A stretch of 64,000 nucleotides of DNA from Sporichthyaceae bacterium. Lineage in GTDB: Bacteria > Actinomycetota > Actinomycetes > Sporichthyales > Sporichthyaceae. Below the pieces are notes generated by a model. It was not told where the DNA came from. It made no database searches and worked only from the letters and a program-made list of their open reading frames with translations. Both the position numbers and the translations under genes were made by a program. Of this stretch, positions 25,181 to 33,480 are shown piece by piece (position 1 is the stretch's first letter; the number at the start of each line of letters is the position of its first letter). The stretch covers positions 62,001 to 126,000 of the forward strand of contig DATASX010000018.1 in the NCBI GenBank assembly GCA_036269075.1. The letters are read 5' to 3'.

Positions 25181-25975
25181 ATGACGACCGAATCGAACGC
25201 CCCGAACGACCCGAACGCGATGCCGTCCGGCTGCCCGCCCGTCGTCGACCGGGCCACCTGGCAACAGGCCCGCGACGAGCTGCTGGTCCGCGAGAAGGCC
25301 CATACCCGGGCGGGCGATGCGTTGGCCGCCGCCCGCCGCCGGCTGCCGATGGTGGAGTTCGATCCGACGGTCCGGGTCGTCGGACCTGATGGACCGGTGC
25401 CGTTCCTGGATTTGTTCGGTGGCCGCGAGGAACTCGTCGTCTACAAGCACATGTGGCACGACGGGCAGCCGCACGAGGGGCAGTGCGCGGGCTGCACGAC
25501 AACCGCCTGGCACGTGCGGGACGCGGTGTACCTCAATGCCCGAGGCGTGTCGTTCGCGATCCTGACCACCGGGCGATGGGATGAGGTCGCCGCCTATGTG
25601 GCGTTCATGGGCTACTCCCAGTCCTGGTACTCGGTGCGCGACCTGCCCGCGCCCATCGGCGACGAAGACGAAATGGGGCAGATCACCTGTTACCTACGCG
25701 TCGGCGCCCGGGCATTCCTCACCTACGCCACTACCGGCCGCGGCAACGAACCGGCCAACTTCTCGCTCGGTCTGCTCGACATGACGCCGTACGGTCGCGC
25801 TGAGGCTTGGGAGGACAAGCCGGTCGGCTGGCCCGAGGGACGGCACTCGTGCTGGTACTGGAGCATGGACGCGTCCGGGACCGGTACCTGGGGCCCGACC
25901 GGTCGGCCCGTGCCGCAGTGGACCCGGCCCGGTGCCACAGCGCCGACGGCGCCCGGCGGGTCCGACATTCGGTGA
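25181..25975 (+). CDS. DUF899 thioredoxin-like protein
   Basis: This 264-residue cytoplasmic protein matches DUF899, a thioredoxin-fold family. It has VEFDPTVRVVGPDGPVPFLDLFGG, the Cys pair motif GQCAGCTTTAW (near residue 108) and the C-terminal pattern GWPEGRHSCWYW. No signal peptide is present. Family members are often found with sigma or regulatory genes, but here it stands alone. The ATG at 25181 follows GGAGGACCC. The reaction is unknown. Confidence 0.82.
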   Translation: MTTESNAPNDPNAMPSGCPPVVDRATWQQARDELLVREKAHTRAGDALAAARRRLPMVEFDPTVRVVGPDGPVPFLDLFGGREELVVYKHMWHDGQPHEGQCAGCTTTAWHVRDAVYLNARGVSFAILTTGRWDEVAAYVAFMGYSQSWYSVRDLPAPIGDEDEMGQITCYLRVGARAFLTYATTGRGNEPANFSLGLLDMTPYGRAEAWEDKPVGWPEGRHSCWYWSMDASGTGTWGPTGRPVPQWTRPGATAPTAPGGSDIR

Positions 25976-26084
25976 CGCGCCGTCCTCCGCGGGTCCCGGA
26001 ACCGCCGAACGGGTGTAGCTGGGAACGCGTTCGGGGCGATCGGACGTCCAAGGTCAGGAGCCGATCCGCCCGACAGGAGACACC

Positions 26085-26453
26085 GTGACCCTCAGCCGAT
26101 CCCTGTGTGCCCTCGGGGCGGCCGCCGCGTTGCTCTCCGTGGTGGCAGCCTGCGGGGGCAGCAGTGGTGCGTCCAAAGGCTCGGCCGGACCGGAGCCGTC
26201 TCCCGGGGCTACCGCCTCGCCGGCACCGACCCCGGTCAGCCCCCAGGCAGCGATCGATGCGTTGCCCGACCAGGTCCGGGCGGTCGCGACGGCCTGTCAG
26301 ACCGCGCTGGTCCCGGAGATCGCCGTCGCGGAGGGTGGGGGAACGGTGATCACCCCGTCGTCGTGCACGACGCTGAGCACGCCGATCTATCAGGACGCCA
26401 CGATTCTTGCCGAGCAGCAGTACTACGAGCAGCAGCACCCCGCCCAGCACTGA
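26085..26453 (+). CDS. Small lipoprotein, unknown
   Basis: This 122-residue protein has a lipoprotein signal peptide with the lipobox VVAAC (Cys near residue 23), a Ser/Pro/Ala linker (about 25-50) and a short helical domain with two cysteines (TACQT and SSCTT) that may form a disulfide. It ends in a Gln/Tyr-rich helix (EQQYYEQQH). The GTG start has AGGAG upstream. I do not recognise the family. Confidence 0.7.
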   Translation: MTLSRSLCALGAAAALLSVVAACGGSSGASKGSAGPEPSPGATASPAPTPVSPQAAIDALPDQVRAVATACQTALVPEIAVAEGGGTVITPSSCTTLSTPIYQDATILAEQQYYEQQHPAQH

Positions 26454-26566
26454 GAGCCTTCTCAGCCGCGGCGGGCGTCCGGCTCCGAACACCTTGCCGT
26501 TCCCGTACAGCACGCCGACGTGGCGGACCGCAACATTGGCGTACCGGGCCCAGACCACGAACTCGG

Positions 26567-26594
26567 AATTGGACTACTCAACTGTAGTCCAATT
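26567..26594. promoter_or_regulatory. Palindrome upstream of yczE, likely MocR operator
   Basis: Perfect 11-base arms AATTGGACTAC (26567-26577) and GTAGTCCAATT (26584-26594) flank a 6-base TCAACT spacer. The element ends 16 bases before the ATG of yczE. Given the MocR gene next door, it is the best candidate for its binding site. Confidence 0.7.
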
Positions 26595-26610
26595 CTGTGA
26601 GCATCAGGAA

Positions 26611-27270
26611 ATGGAAGTTCGGGGGTTGCCGGGGGACCGGCGGGCGGAACGGTTCGTGCGGCTCGGGGCCGGGTTGGTCCTCTACGGGGTCAGCGACGCT
26701 CTGCTGCTCCTGGCCGGGTTGGGCGTCGACCCGTGGGACGTGCTGCACCAGGGACTGAGCCGGACGGTCGGCCTGTCGGTGGGGATGTGGACCAACCTGG
26801 TCGGGGCAGTGGTTCTGCTGGCCTGGGTGCCGTTGCGCCAACGGCCCGGCATCGGGACGTTGGCCAACATCCTCACGATCGGAACCGTTGTCGACATCGT
26901 GCTGGCCACCGCGCCGGCACCGAGCGGAACGCCCGCCCGCACCGTCCTGCTGGTCGCGGGCATCGGCCTGAGCGGAATCGCGACCGGGCTCTACGTCGGG
27001 GCCGGGCTGGGGCCCGGGCCGCGCGACGGCCTGATGACCGGCATCGCGGCCCGCGGACGGTCGATCCGGGTGGTCCGGACCACCATCGAGGTCGGCGCGT
27101 TGACCGCCGGTTGGCTGCTCGGTGGCAATGTCGGGATCGGCACGCTGGCCTACGCCGGTGCGATCGGGCCGATCGTGCACTTCACATTGCCCGCGCTGCA
27201 GTTGCGTCCGGCGACGCCACGATCGGTCAGGCGGTCCAAGCGGTCTCCGGCCCGCCTCGCCGGCGGCTGA
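26611..27270 (+). CDS. yczE: YczE-family membrane protein
   Basis: This 219-residue integral membrane protein has about five helices and the family signatures LGVDPWDVLHQGLS and GLGPGPRDGLMTG. YczE/YyaS proteins are of unknown function, possibly transporters, and are often linked to MocR-type regulators. The ATG at 26611 follows CAGGAA. Its last 44 bases overlap the 3' end of the convergent MocR gene. A perfect palindrome sits just upstream and probably controls it. Vitamin B6-related transport is only a guess from the PLP-dependent regulator. Confidence 0.85.
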   Translation: MEVRGLPGDRRAERFVRLGAGLVLYGVSDALLLLAGLGVDPWDVLHQGLSRTVGLSVGMWTNLVGAVVLLAWVPLRQRPGIGTLANILTIGTVVDIVLATAPAPSGTPARTVLLVAGIGLSGIATGLYVGAGLGPGPRDGLMTGIAARGRSIRVVRTTIEVGALTAGWLLGGNVGIGTLAYAGAIGPIVHFTLPALQLRPATPRSVRRSKRSPARLAGG

Positions 27271-28648
27271 CCGCGCCGCCGGCATCCGTTGCCGCGGCAG
27301 TCGCGAGCAGGCGCACCGCTTCGGCCAATCGGTCCTGGGGAAGCACGAACGGCAGCCGCGTCCATCGGTCGTGGGTGCCGGTGACCGTGAAACGCGGGCC
27401 CGGGGTGATTCGCACCCCGAATTCCCTGGCGCGCTGGGCCAACCGGGTGCTGGACACTCCGCCGAGGTCGACCCACAACGACAGGCCGCCCTGCGGCGAG
27501 GCGGCCGACCAGCCCGGGGCATAGGTCGCCAGCGCGTCGAGCAGTGCGTCGCGGCGGGCCGCCAGCATTGCGCGCCGGTCCGGCAGCACCTGGTCGGCCA
27601 GGCCCAGTAATTGCACGGAAAGCAGTTGGTCGAACACCGAGGTGGCCAGGTTGTCGGAGGAACGGGCCGCGGCCAGGCGTCGGATCAGCTCGGCCGGGCC
27701 GCGGATCCAGCCGACCCGTAGCCCTGCCCAGAACGATTTGCTCATCGACCCGAGCGCCACCACCGTGGTGCCGCGGCGAGCGAGGGCCGCGCCGGGCCGG
27801 GTGACCGGGGCGCCGTGCGGCAGGTCGGTCAAGGTCTCGTCGACAACAACGACCGTCTCGGGGTGCAGGGCCGCGAACAGCCTGCGGCGGGACGGGTCAT
27901 CGGCCCACAGGCCGGTCGGGTTCTGCCCGTCCAGGGTCAGATGGGCCAGCACCGGCGCGCGGGCCGGGGTGGCCAACTGGGACAGGTCCCAGCCGCCCGC
28001 GTCCACCGGCAACGGGTGCACGCGCACGTGGTAGGCCAACGCGGCGTCCAGCACCGCGGGGTAGGTCGGCTGCTCGACCACGACAGGGGCCCCGGGGCGG
28101 GAAAGTGTGCGCAGCAAGAGGTTCCAGCCGTGCAGTGCCCCGGAGCAGATCAGGACCTGCTCGACGGTGGTGGGCAGGCCTCGGGCGGTGTAGCGGGCGG
28201 CCACGGCACTGCGCAGCGCGGGCAGGCCCAGTGGGTGCATGCCGTTGCCGGCCACCTGTCCGGACAGTCCGTCGAGCGCCGCGGCTGCCGCCTGGGTGAG
28301 CACCGACGGCGCGGGAAGCGCCGCTACCGTCAGGTCGATCACGTCCGGTCCGGAAACTGCGCCCTCGTCCGGACGGTCGAACCGCGGAGCAGGCAGGCGC
28401 ACCACTGTGCCGGCGCCCTGCCGGCTCACCAGGTAGCCCTCGGAGCGAAGTCGGTCGTACGAATGGCTCACCGTGGCCCGGGCCAAGCCGAGTGCCGCGG
28501 CCAGTTCGCGTTCGGCCGGCAACCGCGTGCCGCTCAACAGCCTGCCGTCGAGAACCAGCCCGCGCAGCCCAGCCGCGAGACCCTCGCTCAGCGCGCCATG
28601 CACCAGACTCGGCGCCAACCAGGACACCAGACGCGCAGTGGCCACCAT
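27227..28648 (-). CDS. MocR-family PLP-dependent regulator (YczR-like)
   Basis: This 473-residue GntR/aminotransferase fusion has a winged helix-turn-helix at residues 15-75 (LRGLVLDGRLLSGTRLPAER, then LGLARATVSHSYDRL) and a fold-type I aminotransferase domain. The PLP lysine lies in SMSKSFWAGLRVGW near residue 300. MocR proteins sense PLP or amino-compound adducts and usually do not catalyse. The ATG at 28648 has GGAGGGG 8 nt upstream. The neighbour yczE and the palindrome before it suggest a YczR-type regulator. The gene overlaps yczE tail to tail by 44 bases. Confidence 0.88.
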   Translation of the reverse strand: MVATARLVSWLAPSLVHGALSEGLAAGLRGLVLDGRLLSGTRLPAERELAAALGLARATVSHSYDRLRSEGYLVSRQGAGTVVRLPAPRFDRPDEGAVSGPDVIDLTVAALPAPSVLTQAAAAALDGLSGQVAGNGMHPLGLPALRSAVAARYTARGLPTTVEQVLICSGALHGWNLLLRTLSRPGAPVVVEQPTYPAVLDAALAYHVRVHPLPVDAGGWDLSQLATPARAPVLAHLTLDGQNPTGLWADDPSRRRLFAALHPETVVVVDETLTDLPHGAPVTRPGAALARRGTTVVALGSMSKSFWAGLRVGWIRGPAELIRRLAAARSSDNLATSVFDQLLSVQLLGLADQVLPDRRAMLAARRDALLDALATYAPGWSAASPQGGLSLWVDLGGVSSTRLAQRAREFGVRITPGPRFTVTGTHDRWTRLPFVLPQDRLAEAVRLLATAAATDAGGAVSRRRGGPETAWTA

Positions 28649-28699
28649 CGCGTCCACCCCTCCGAGCCCTCGGCGACCGGTCCACGCCACCGTATCGGC

Positions 28700-28725
28700 A
28701 TTGGCCTGGAGACAGGTAGGCCATT
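28700..28725. promoter_or_regulatory. Imperfect palindrome upstream of mocR gene
   Basis: ATTGGCCT (28700-28707) and AGGCCATT (28718-28725) form an inverted repeat with one mismatch and a 10-base spacer. It lies about 52 bases before the MocR ATG and resembles the yczE palindrome (ATTGG...CCA(A)T), so it may serve autoregulation. Confidence 0.4.
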
Positions 28726-28776
28726 CTCTTCGGATTGGCTCAGGCTGCGGGTGGGCTCATCGGTCACGATGGGACG

Positions 28777-28971
28777 GTGTTCGCGCCCTGGTGTCCGCAC
28801 TGCCGCTGCCGAGTCCTGCTGGGTACCCGTCGCATAGTTGAGTTCGGTGCCCCGGGCGAGGGCGTCGTGCACGTCCGCCTGCGGTGCGTGTGCGGAACCC
28901 TGGTCTACTGGGACTCGGCACCGATGCCTGCCCAGCGCCGAGGTGGCTACAGGGGCTCGGAGTCCAGGTAG
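28777..28971 (+). CDS. Small zinc-ribbon-like protein
   Basis: This 64-residue protein has two cysteine pairs, WCPHCRCRV near residue 6 and LRCVCGTLVYWD near 38, arranged as in small actinobacterial zinc-ribbon proteins of unknown role. The GTG start lacks an RBS; CACGAT is 6 nt upstream and may be a -10 element. It overlaps the 3' end of the convergent ychJ-like gene by 25 bases, which weakens the call, but codon use and the Cys pattern support it. Confidence 0.55.
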   Translation: MFAPWCPHCRCRVLLGTRRIVEFGAPGEGVVHVRLRCVCGTLVYWDSAPMPAQRRGGYRGSESR

Positions 28972-29321
28972 AACCAGCGTCCGTCCTCGTGCAGGAAGGT
29001 GCTGCGTTCGGCCTGCACGCCGGTGGTGTGATGGGCCCGGAACTCCACCATGCCGCGAGGGTCATCGGCGGCGCCGCCGCGCACCCGCACGACCTCCAAG
29101 TGCGTCCAGACGCGGTCGGGATCCAGGTGGAGCTGGGCCGGTCGCGTGCTCGGATGCCACGTCGCCGCCAGGTAGTCGGCCTCGTGGTGCACGAACGCGC
29201 TGTAACGCGACCGCATCAACGTCTCAGCGGTCGGCGCCGTCGAGCGGCCGGCGTGGAAAGGCCCGCAGCATGCCTGGTAGGCCTTCGCGCTGCCGCACGG
29301 GCAACTCCGGTTTCGTGCCAT
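28947..29321 (-). CDS. YchJ-family SEC-C motif protein
   Basis: This 124-residue protein begins with the metal-binding SEC-C-like motif CPCGSAKAYQACCGP (residues 7-21) and continues with the YchJ/NTF2-like domain (TLMRSRYSAFVHHEADYLAATW; GMVEFRAHH). The typical length supports a complete gene. The function is not known. The ATG at 29321 has no obvious RBS. It converges with the small zinc-ribbon gene. Confidence 0.88.
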   Translation of the reverse strand: MARNRSCPCGSAKAYQACCGPFHAGRSTAPTAETLMRSRYSAFVHHEADYLAATWHPSTRPAQLHLDPDRVWTHLEVVRVRGGAADDPRGMVEFRAHHTTGVQAERSTFLHEDGRWFYLDSEPL

Positions 29322-29446
29322 GACCGTAGTCAACCAGTGTTCTTTACCAGGCTTGATCGATTGATCGGTCGGGTAGGGGCTCTGTATTGGAATCTCCTGT
29401 GCTTCACCGCAGCGTGGCACGGGCCCATATCGGAAGGAGTCATCTG

Positions 29447-29620
29447 ATGCGATTCAGCCACTGGCGCCACCACCACCGCTGGGACGACGGGTTCTACGGC
29501 GACTACGGCGACTACGGCGACTACGGCGACTACGACTACGACTACGTTCCCGAGTGGCGTTACGACAACGCCTGGTACACCGGCGCGGGCTACGGCGGCG
29601 GATGGCGCGGCTGGTACTGA
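29447..29620 (+). CDS. Tiny His/Tyr/Gly/Asp-rich protein A
   Basis: This 57-residue protein starts MRFSHWRHHHRWDDGFY, then four GDY units (encoded by four identical GGCGACTAC repeats at 29498-29533), DYDY and an aromatic Gly-rich end (GAGYGGGWRGWY). AAGGAG at 29434-29439 is an excellent RBS. There is no signal peptide. It resembles protein B at 33353 (MRFHYWHHHHHWDRYGG). The His cluster may bind metal; the acidic/aromatic repeats could be disordered or condensate-forming. A strong hairpin follows directly. Confidence 0.72.
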   Translation: MRFSHWRHHHRWDDGFYGDYGDYGDYGDYDYDYVPEWRYDNAWYTGAGYGGGWRGWY

Positions 29621-29638
29621 GCCCGGCACGGCGCAGGA

Positions 29639-29676
29639 GCGTCCCGAGTCCTGGCACAGCGGGGGACTCGGGGCGC
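29639..29676 (+). terminator. Hairpin terminator after protein A
   Basis: Arms GCGTCCCGAGTCC (29639-29651) and GGACTCGGGGCGC (29664-29676) pair over 13 positions with one T-G wobble around a 12-base loop. It starts 19 bases after the stop codon. No T-tract follows. Confidence 0.7.
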
Positions 29677-30195
29677 CCGGGCACCGGTCACGCGACTAGG
29701 GTTGTCTGTCGTGCCTTCGTATCGATGCCGTTCACATGACCGCAGTGATTGTCGCGATGCCGTCTGCCGCCGTCAGGCGGAACGGGCCGGTCTGGTCGAT
29801 CCGCCCGGCAGTCGGTCCGCCAAGCCCCGCGGTACCGCCGCGGCTGCGAGGACCGAATCCGCGTCGCGATCACGCGAAGCCGCGTCACGTGCCCGCAGCG
29901 GAGAGTTGTGGGTCGGCCCGACCACGGTGATGTACGGCGCCGACGGCCAGACCCGGGGTTCGCTGGCCCACCTGCCTGGCGGCGTGTGCGCACAGGTTGG
30001 GGAGAACCCGGACGGCGGGGGGTTGTTCGAAGGCTGGGGCCGCGTGCTCGACTCGCCGAACGCCGTCAGCGATCTGGTCAACGGCAACCCGGTGGCGGCG
30101 ACCGACGAGTCCGGACTTGTCGCTGTACGCCTGTGCCCCTCGTGCCGAACAATGCTCCGCTGATCCGAGGAGCGGGGGAGTTCGGGTAGGGCGGC
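29677..30195. other. Region without a confident gene
   Basis: About 520 bases. One open plus-strand frame (29702-30163) contains a plausible C-terminal half (VGPTTVMYGADGQTRG) but an Arg/Ser-rich N-terminus with no RBS; the overlapping minus-strand frames look like shadows. I do not call a gene here. Confidence 0.45.
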
Positions 30196-30462
30196 TCAGG
30201 CAGTGACCGTGACCTCGGTGCCGGCCTCCGCGCGCGAACCGGTCGCGGGGTCGAAGACGACGACGTGGACGCCGAAGGTGCCAACTGTCAGCGGCACCGT
30301 CACGTTGAGGCTGCCGCCGTACGTGTCTCCGACCGACAGGCCGGGACAGGCGCAATTCCACCTGAACGAGTAGGGGCCGGCGCCGATGTCGACAACCGCG
30401 GCGAGCATCAAGTGCTCCCCGCCCCGGACAGACGGTTCGCTCGGCTCGATGTGCACCTGCAC
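30196..30462 (-). CDS. Small Ig/PKD-like beta protein
   Basis: This 88-residue protein reads as one Ig-like or PKD-like beta sandwich (VHIEPSEPSVRGGEHLMLAA; YSFRWNCACPGLSVGDTYGG; GTFGVHVVVFDPATG). No signal peptide is visible from the chosen GTG at 30462, which has GGGAGGT upstream; a longer form from 30582 would add an Arg-rich N-terminus that does not look like a leader. The function is unknown. Similar single domains are usually parts of larger surface proteins, so this may be a remnant. Confidence 0.5.
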   Translation of the reverse strand: MQVHIEPSEPSVRGGEHLMLAAVVDIGAGPYSFRWNCACPGLSVGDTYGGSLNVTVPLTVGTFGVHVVVFDPATGSRAEAGTEVTVTA

Positions 30463-31010
30463 GGGGACCTCCCGGTGGCGAGGTTCCGGCCCTTGGTCGA
30501 GCACCGCGCGGCTCGACCGGTGGCGCCGGACGGACGTCCCGCTTCTACCCCGGAAAACGCACCTGCCGCGCGTTCCGGCCACCGGACTGCCGCAGCGGGC
30601 CAGGTCGTGCAGTCTTCACAAGGCGGGCGTGACCGCGTCCTCCGTCGGCCGTGACGATTGACCGGATCCGCGGGGCCGAGAAGCTCCAAGTCTCCAGATT
30701 TCGACGTCGAAGAAAGCCGGATCACACCGGTCCTGCCGGGCGCGTCGGCGCCGGCCGGGTTAGTTTGCCGTTGTCGGTCGAGGGTGCCCGACATCCGTGA
30801 GCCGCGTCGACACCTCGGGACGGGTGTCCGACGCAGGCGGGGGGACCGCGACGCCTGGCCGTACCGGCCGTCGCACCGTGCCCGCCGGGGGGTGGGGCCG
30901 AGCCGGCGACGGCCGCTCGCGCCCCACCCTCGTACGCATGGGACAAACGGGGCGCGAATCCGATCATCGATGATCGGATGGGCTTCTCTCATACGCGGGG
31001 CCGGGTTCTC
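30463..31010. other. Intergenic region with dispersed repeat
   Basis: About 550 bases without a supported gene. The right end holds the palindrome GATCATCGATGATC and the first TTCTCTCATACGCGGGG copy, described as a separate repeat. The remainder is GC-rich with only shadow frames. Confidence 0.5.
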
Positions 31011-31022
31011 TCATACGCGGGG
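30962..31022. repeat. Dispersed repeat, copy 1
   Basis: The perfect palindrome GATCATCGATGATC (30962-30975) is followed 8 bases later by TTCTCTCATACGCGGGG (30984-31000), which repeats identically at 31006-31022 across the stop codon of the TetR gene. The same palindrome-plus-TTCTCTCATAC arrangement recurs at 60601-60640. Confidence 0.85.
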
Positions 31023-31691
31023 CGTCGCCGAGCCAAGTTCGCGGCGGGACGCGCGCGGGGGAGCGCCTCGGTTGCGGTTCGCGCGGCCCAGGGCACGGGT
31101 GAGGGCCCGACCGTCGGCGCCGAACGCCAGGAGCAAACTCCGTTGGCCGGCGACGAGCATCTCGGCGGCCAGTTCAGCACTGAGCAAACCTGCCAGTTGC
31201 AGGCTGACCAGGCCGTGCGCGGTTGCCCAGAGTTGGATCGCCAGGTCGAAGGGCTGGGCCGCGTCGAACCGGCCCGCCTCGACGCAGCGGGCGACGCAGT
31301 CGACCAGTATCTGGAAGGTGTCCAGGCCGATCAGGTCCTCGGCGGGTTCGTGGGTCTCCAGGAACATCACCCGGTACATGTGCGGGTTCTCGATCGCGTT
31401 GTCGTAGTACGCCCGGCCCAGCAGGGCGATGTCGCTCAACGGGTCCGACCCCGGCGGCACCGCCTCGAGATGGGCCTTGAGTCGCGCGAAGCCCTCCAGG
31501 CGGATCTCCTGACGCAAGTTCTGCATGCCGCCGAAGTGCGTGTACACGGCCATGGTCGAGGTGCCGACCTCCTCGACCAGGCGGCGCAGCGTGAGTCCGG
31601 CCGAACCGTCGACGGCGATCAGTCGGGCCGCGGTGTCCAGCAGCGCGCTGCGCACGCCCGGGTCGGCGAGTCTCGGACTCATGCTTGGCAT
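31011..31691 (-). CDS. TetR-family regulator
   Basis: This 226-residue regulator has an N-terminal helix-turn-helix (LLDTAARLIAVDGSAGLTLR, then RLVEEVGTSTMAVYTHFGG, residues 17-55) and a helical ligand-binding domain of the TetR_C-type. It is divergent from the carotenoid oxygenase gene, with a perfect palindrome in the 58-base gap, so it most likely represses that gene and itself. The ligand may be an apocarotenoid or another hydrophobic compound (inference). Two in-frame ATGs lie 9 bases apart at 31691 and 31682; neither has a clear RBS. The stop overlaps a repeat. Confidence 0.9.
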   Translation of the reverse strand: MPSMSPRLADPGVRSALLDTAARLIAVDGSAGLTLRRLVEEVGTSTMAVYTHFGGMQNLRQEIRLEGFARLKAHLEAVPPGSDPLSDIALLGRAYYDNAIENPHMYRVMFLETHEPAEDLIGLDTFQILVDCVARCVEAGRFDAAQPFDLAIQLWATAHGLVSLQLAGLLSAELAAEMLVAGQRSLLLAFGADGRALTRALGRANRNRGAPPRASRRELGSATPRV

Positions 31692-31720
31692 TTTTGCACA
31701 ACAGTGTTATGAATACATCG

Positions 31721-31735
31721 CATAGCGTCGCTATG
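31721..31735. promoter_or_regulatory. TetR operator candidate
   Basis: CATAGCG-T-CGCTATG is a perfect 7+1+7 inverted repeat in the middle of the TetR/carotenoid-oxygenase divergent gap, 15 bases before the oxygenase ATG. Position and symmetry fit a TetR dimer site. Confidence 0.75.
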
Positions 31736-31749
31736 AATCGAGGTCCGCA

Positions 31750-33204
31750 ATGACGGTGACCGCGGAAAACCCTTACCTGACCGGCAATTTCGGCCCGGTC
31801 GACGCCGAGACCACGGCGTTCGACCTACCTGTCACCGGCACGGTGCCGGCCCATCTGAACGGCCGGGTGCTGCGCAACGGCCCCAACCCGGTGGGCCCGG
31901 TGGACCCGGCCCGGCACCATTGGTTCCTGGGCACCGGCATGGTGCACGGGCTGCGACTGCGTGACGGCAAGGCCGAGTGGTACCGCAATCGGTATGTGCG
32001 CTCCGCCGATGTGGCGCGGGCGCTGGGGGAGCAGCCTCGTCCGGGCGCGACGGCGCATGCCGGGTGGGATTTCCCCGCCAACACCAACGTGATTACCCAG
32101 GGCAAGCGTACGTTCGCGATCGTCGAGGCCGGCGCCCGTCCCTACGAGCTCACCGAGCAGTTGGAGACCGTCGGCGCCTGCGACTTCGACGGCACGCTGC
32201 CCGGCGGATGGTCCGCACACCCCAAACGGGATCCCTCGACCGGCGAACTGCATGCGGTCTCGTACTACTGGGGCTGGGGCAACAAGGTTCAGTACACCGT
32301 GCTGGGCACCGATGCGCGGGTGCGGAGGATCGTCGACATCCAGGTCGGCGGAAGCCCGATGATGCACGACTTCTCCCTCACCGAGAACCACGTAGTGCTT
32401 TACGACCTACCGTGCGTGTTCGACGTCGGACCGGTCGGCAAACTGTGGCCGCGCCCGATCGGGGACATCGCCCGGTGGGGCGCCGCGCGGTTCGTCGGCA
32501 AGCGGCCGACGCCGGGACTCCTCGCCAAGTACTTCACGCACAAGACGCTCGACGGTTCGACACCGGCTTTCCCCTACGCCTGGGACCCGTCCTATCCCGC
32601 TCGGATCGGCGTCCTGCCGCGCACCGGTACCGCGGCCGACGTCCGGTGGTTCGACGTCGAGCCGTGCTACGTCTTCCACCCGCTGAACGCCTACGACGAC
32701 GGCGACCAGATCGTGCTCGACGTCGTCCGGCACCCGAAGATGTTCGACGTGAAGCGCCTCGGCCCCGACGAGGGCGACGCGACCCTGGACCGCTGGCGGG
32801 TCGACCTCGGCGCCGGGAAGGTGATCGAGGAACGGGTCAGCGATGTCGGCCAGGAGTTCCCGAGGGTCGACGAACGGCTGGTGAGCCGCCGGCACCGGTA
32901 CGGCTACGCGGTGGGGTTCCGTGGCACCCGCGCGGAGTCCCTGATCCGCCACGACCTGAGCTCCCGGCAGATCATCACCCGACACTTCGGTACCGGCAGC
33001 AACGTCGGTGAGTTCGTGTTCGTGCCCGACGCCCCCGACAGCGCCGAGGACCGCGGAACCCTGCTGGGCTACGTGTACGACCCGAGCACCGACCGCAGCG
33101 ACCTGCTGCTGCTGGACTCGCAGACCCTGGAGACCGTCGCCGCCGTGCACCTGCCGGTTCGGGTACCTGCAGGCTTCCACGGCAACTGGGCACCGGAGGA
33201 CTGA
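31750..33204 (+). CDS. Carotenoid cleavage oxygenase
   Basis: This 484-residue enzyme belongs to the carotenoid oxygenase/RPE65 family, seven-bladed propellers that use Fe(II) held by four histidines to split alkene bonds. The opening YLTGNFGPVDAE and NGPNPV motifs are typical, and candidate ligands are visible in GWSAHPKRDP, MMHDFSLTENH, CYVFHPLNAYDDGD and the C-terminal GFHGNW. No signal peptide is present. Substrates could be carotenoids, stilbenes or lignin-derived compounds. It is divergent from TetR, whose operator lies right before the start. Confidence 0.93.
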   Translation: MTVTAENPYLTGNFGPVDAETTAFDLPVTGTVPAHLNGRVLRNGPNPVGPVDPARHHWFLGTGMVHGLRLRDGKAEWYRNRYVRSADVARALGEQPRPGATAHAGWDFPANTNVITQGKRTFAIVEAGARPYELTEQLETVGACDFDGTLPGGWSAHPKRDPSTGELHAVSYYWGWGNKVQYTVLGTDARVRRIVDIQVGGSPMMHDFSLTENHVVLYDLPCVFDVGPVGKLWPRPIGDIARWGAARFVGKRPTPGLLAKYFTHKTLDGSTPAFPYAWDPSYPARIGVLPRTGTAADVRWFDVEPCYVFHPLNAYDDGDQIVLDVVRHPKMFDVKRLGPDEGDATLDRWRVDLGAGKVIEERVSDVGQEFPRVDERLVSRRHRYGYAVGFRGTRAESLIRHDLSSRQIITRHFGTGSNVGEFVFVPDAPDSAEDRGTLLGYVYDPSTDRSDLLLLDSQTLETVAAVHLPVRVPAGFHGNWAPED

Positions 33205-33352
33205 GCGCCGGCGCACATCGTGACCTGTACTACAGCCCGAATTTCGGTGGCCCTTGCGTACTCGCGGAATCGCTTGGGTAAGCGACCTTCATCGGGATGC
33301 CTGCGCAGCACCTCAGGAACAGCGTGGGCCGATGAACGGAAGGGGTTCAAGG

Positions 33353-33469
33353 ATGCGTTTCCATTACTGGCATCACCATCACCACTGGGACCGGTACGGC
33401 GGCGACGACGGCTACAGCGGCGACGACGGCTATGACCGCGACGGCTACGACGGTCCTTACGACGACTGA
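33353..33469 (+). CDS. Tiny His/Asp/Tyr-rich protein B
   Basis: This 38-residue protein starts MRFHYWHHHHHWDRYGG and continues with GDDGY and DRDGY repeats. AAGGGG lies 7 nt before the ATG. It shares the N-terminal pattern MRF-x-x-W-x-HHH-x-W-D and the acidic/Tyr tail with protein A at 29447, so the two form a small paralogous family about 3.9 kb apart. There is no signal peptide or membrane segment. The His run may bind metal ions. It is followed by two hairpins. Confidence 0.7.
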   Translation: MRFHYWHHHHHWDRYGGDDGYSGDDGYDRDGYDGPYDD

Positions 33470-33480
33470 CCGTTGCACGC

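Noticed and set aside
29702-30163. Plus-strand frame of 153 codons.
   Set aside because: Arg/Ser-rich low-complexity start, no RBS, overlapping frames of equal length; not supported.
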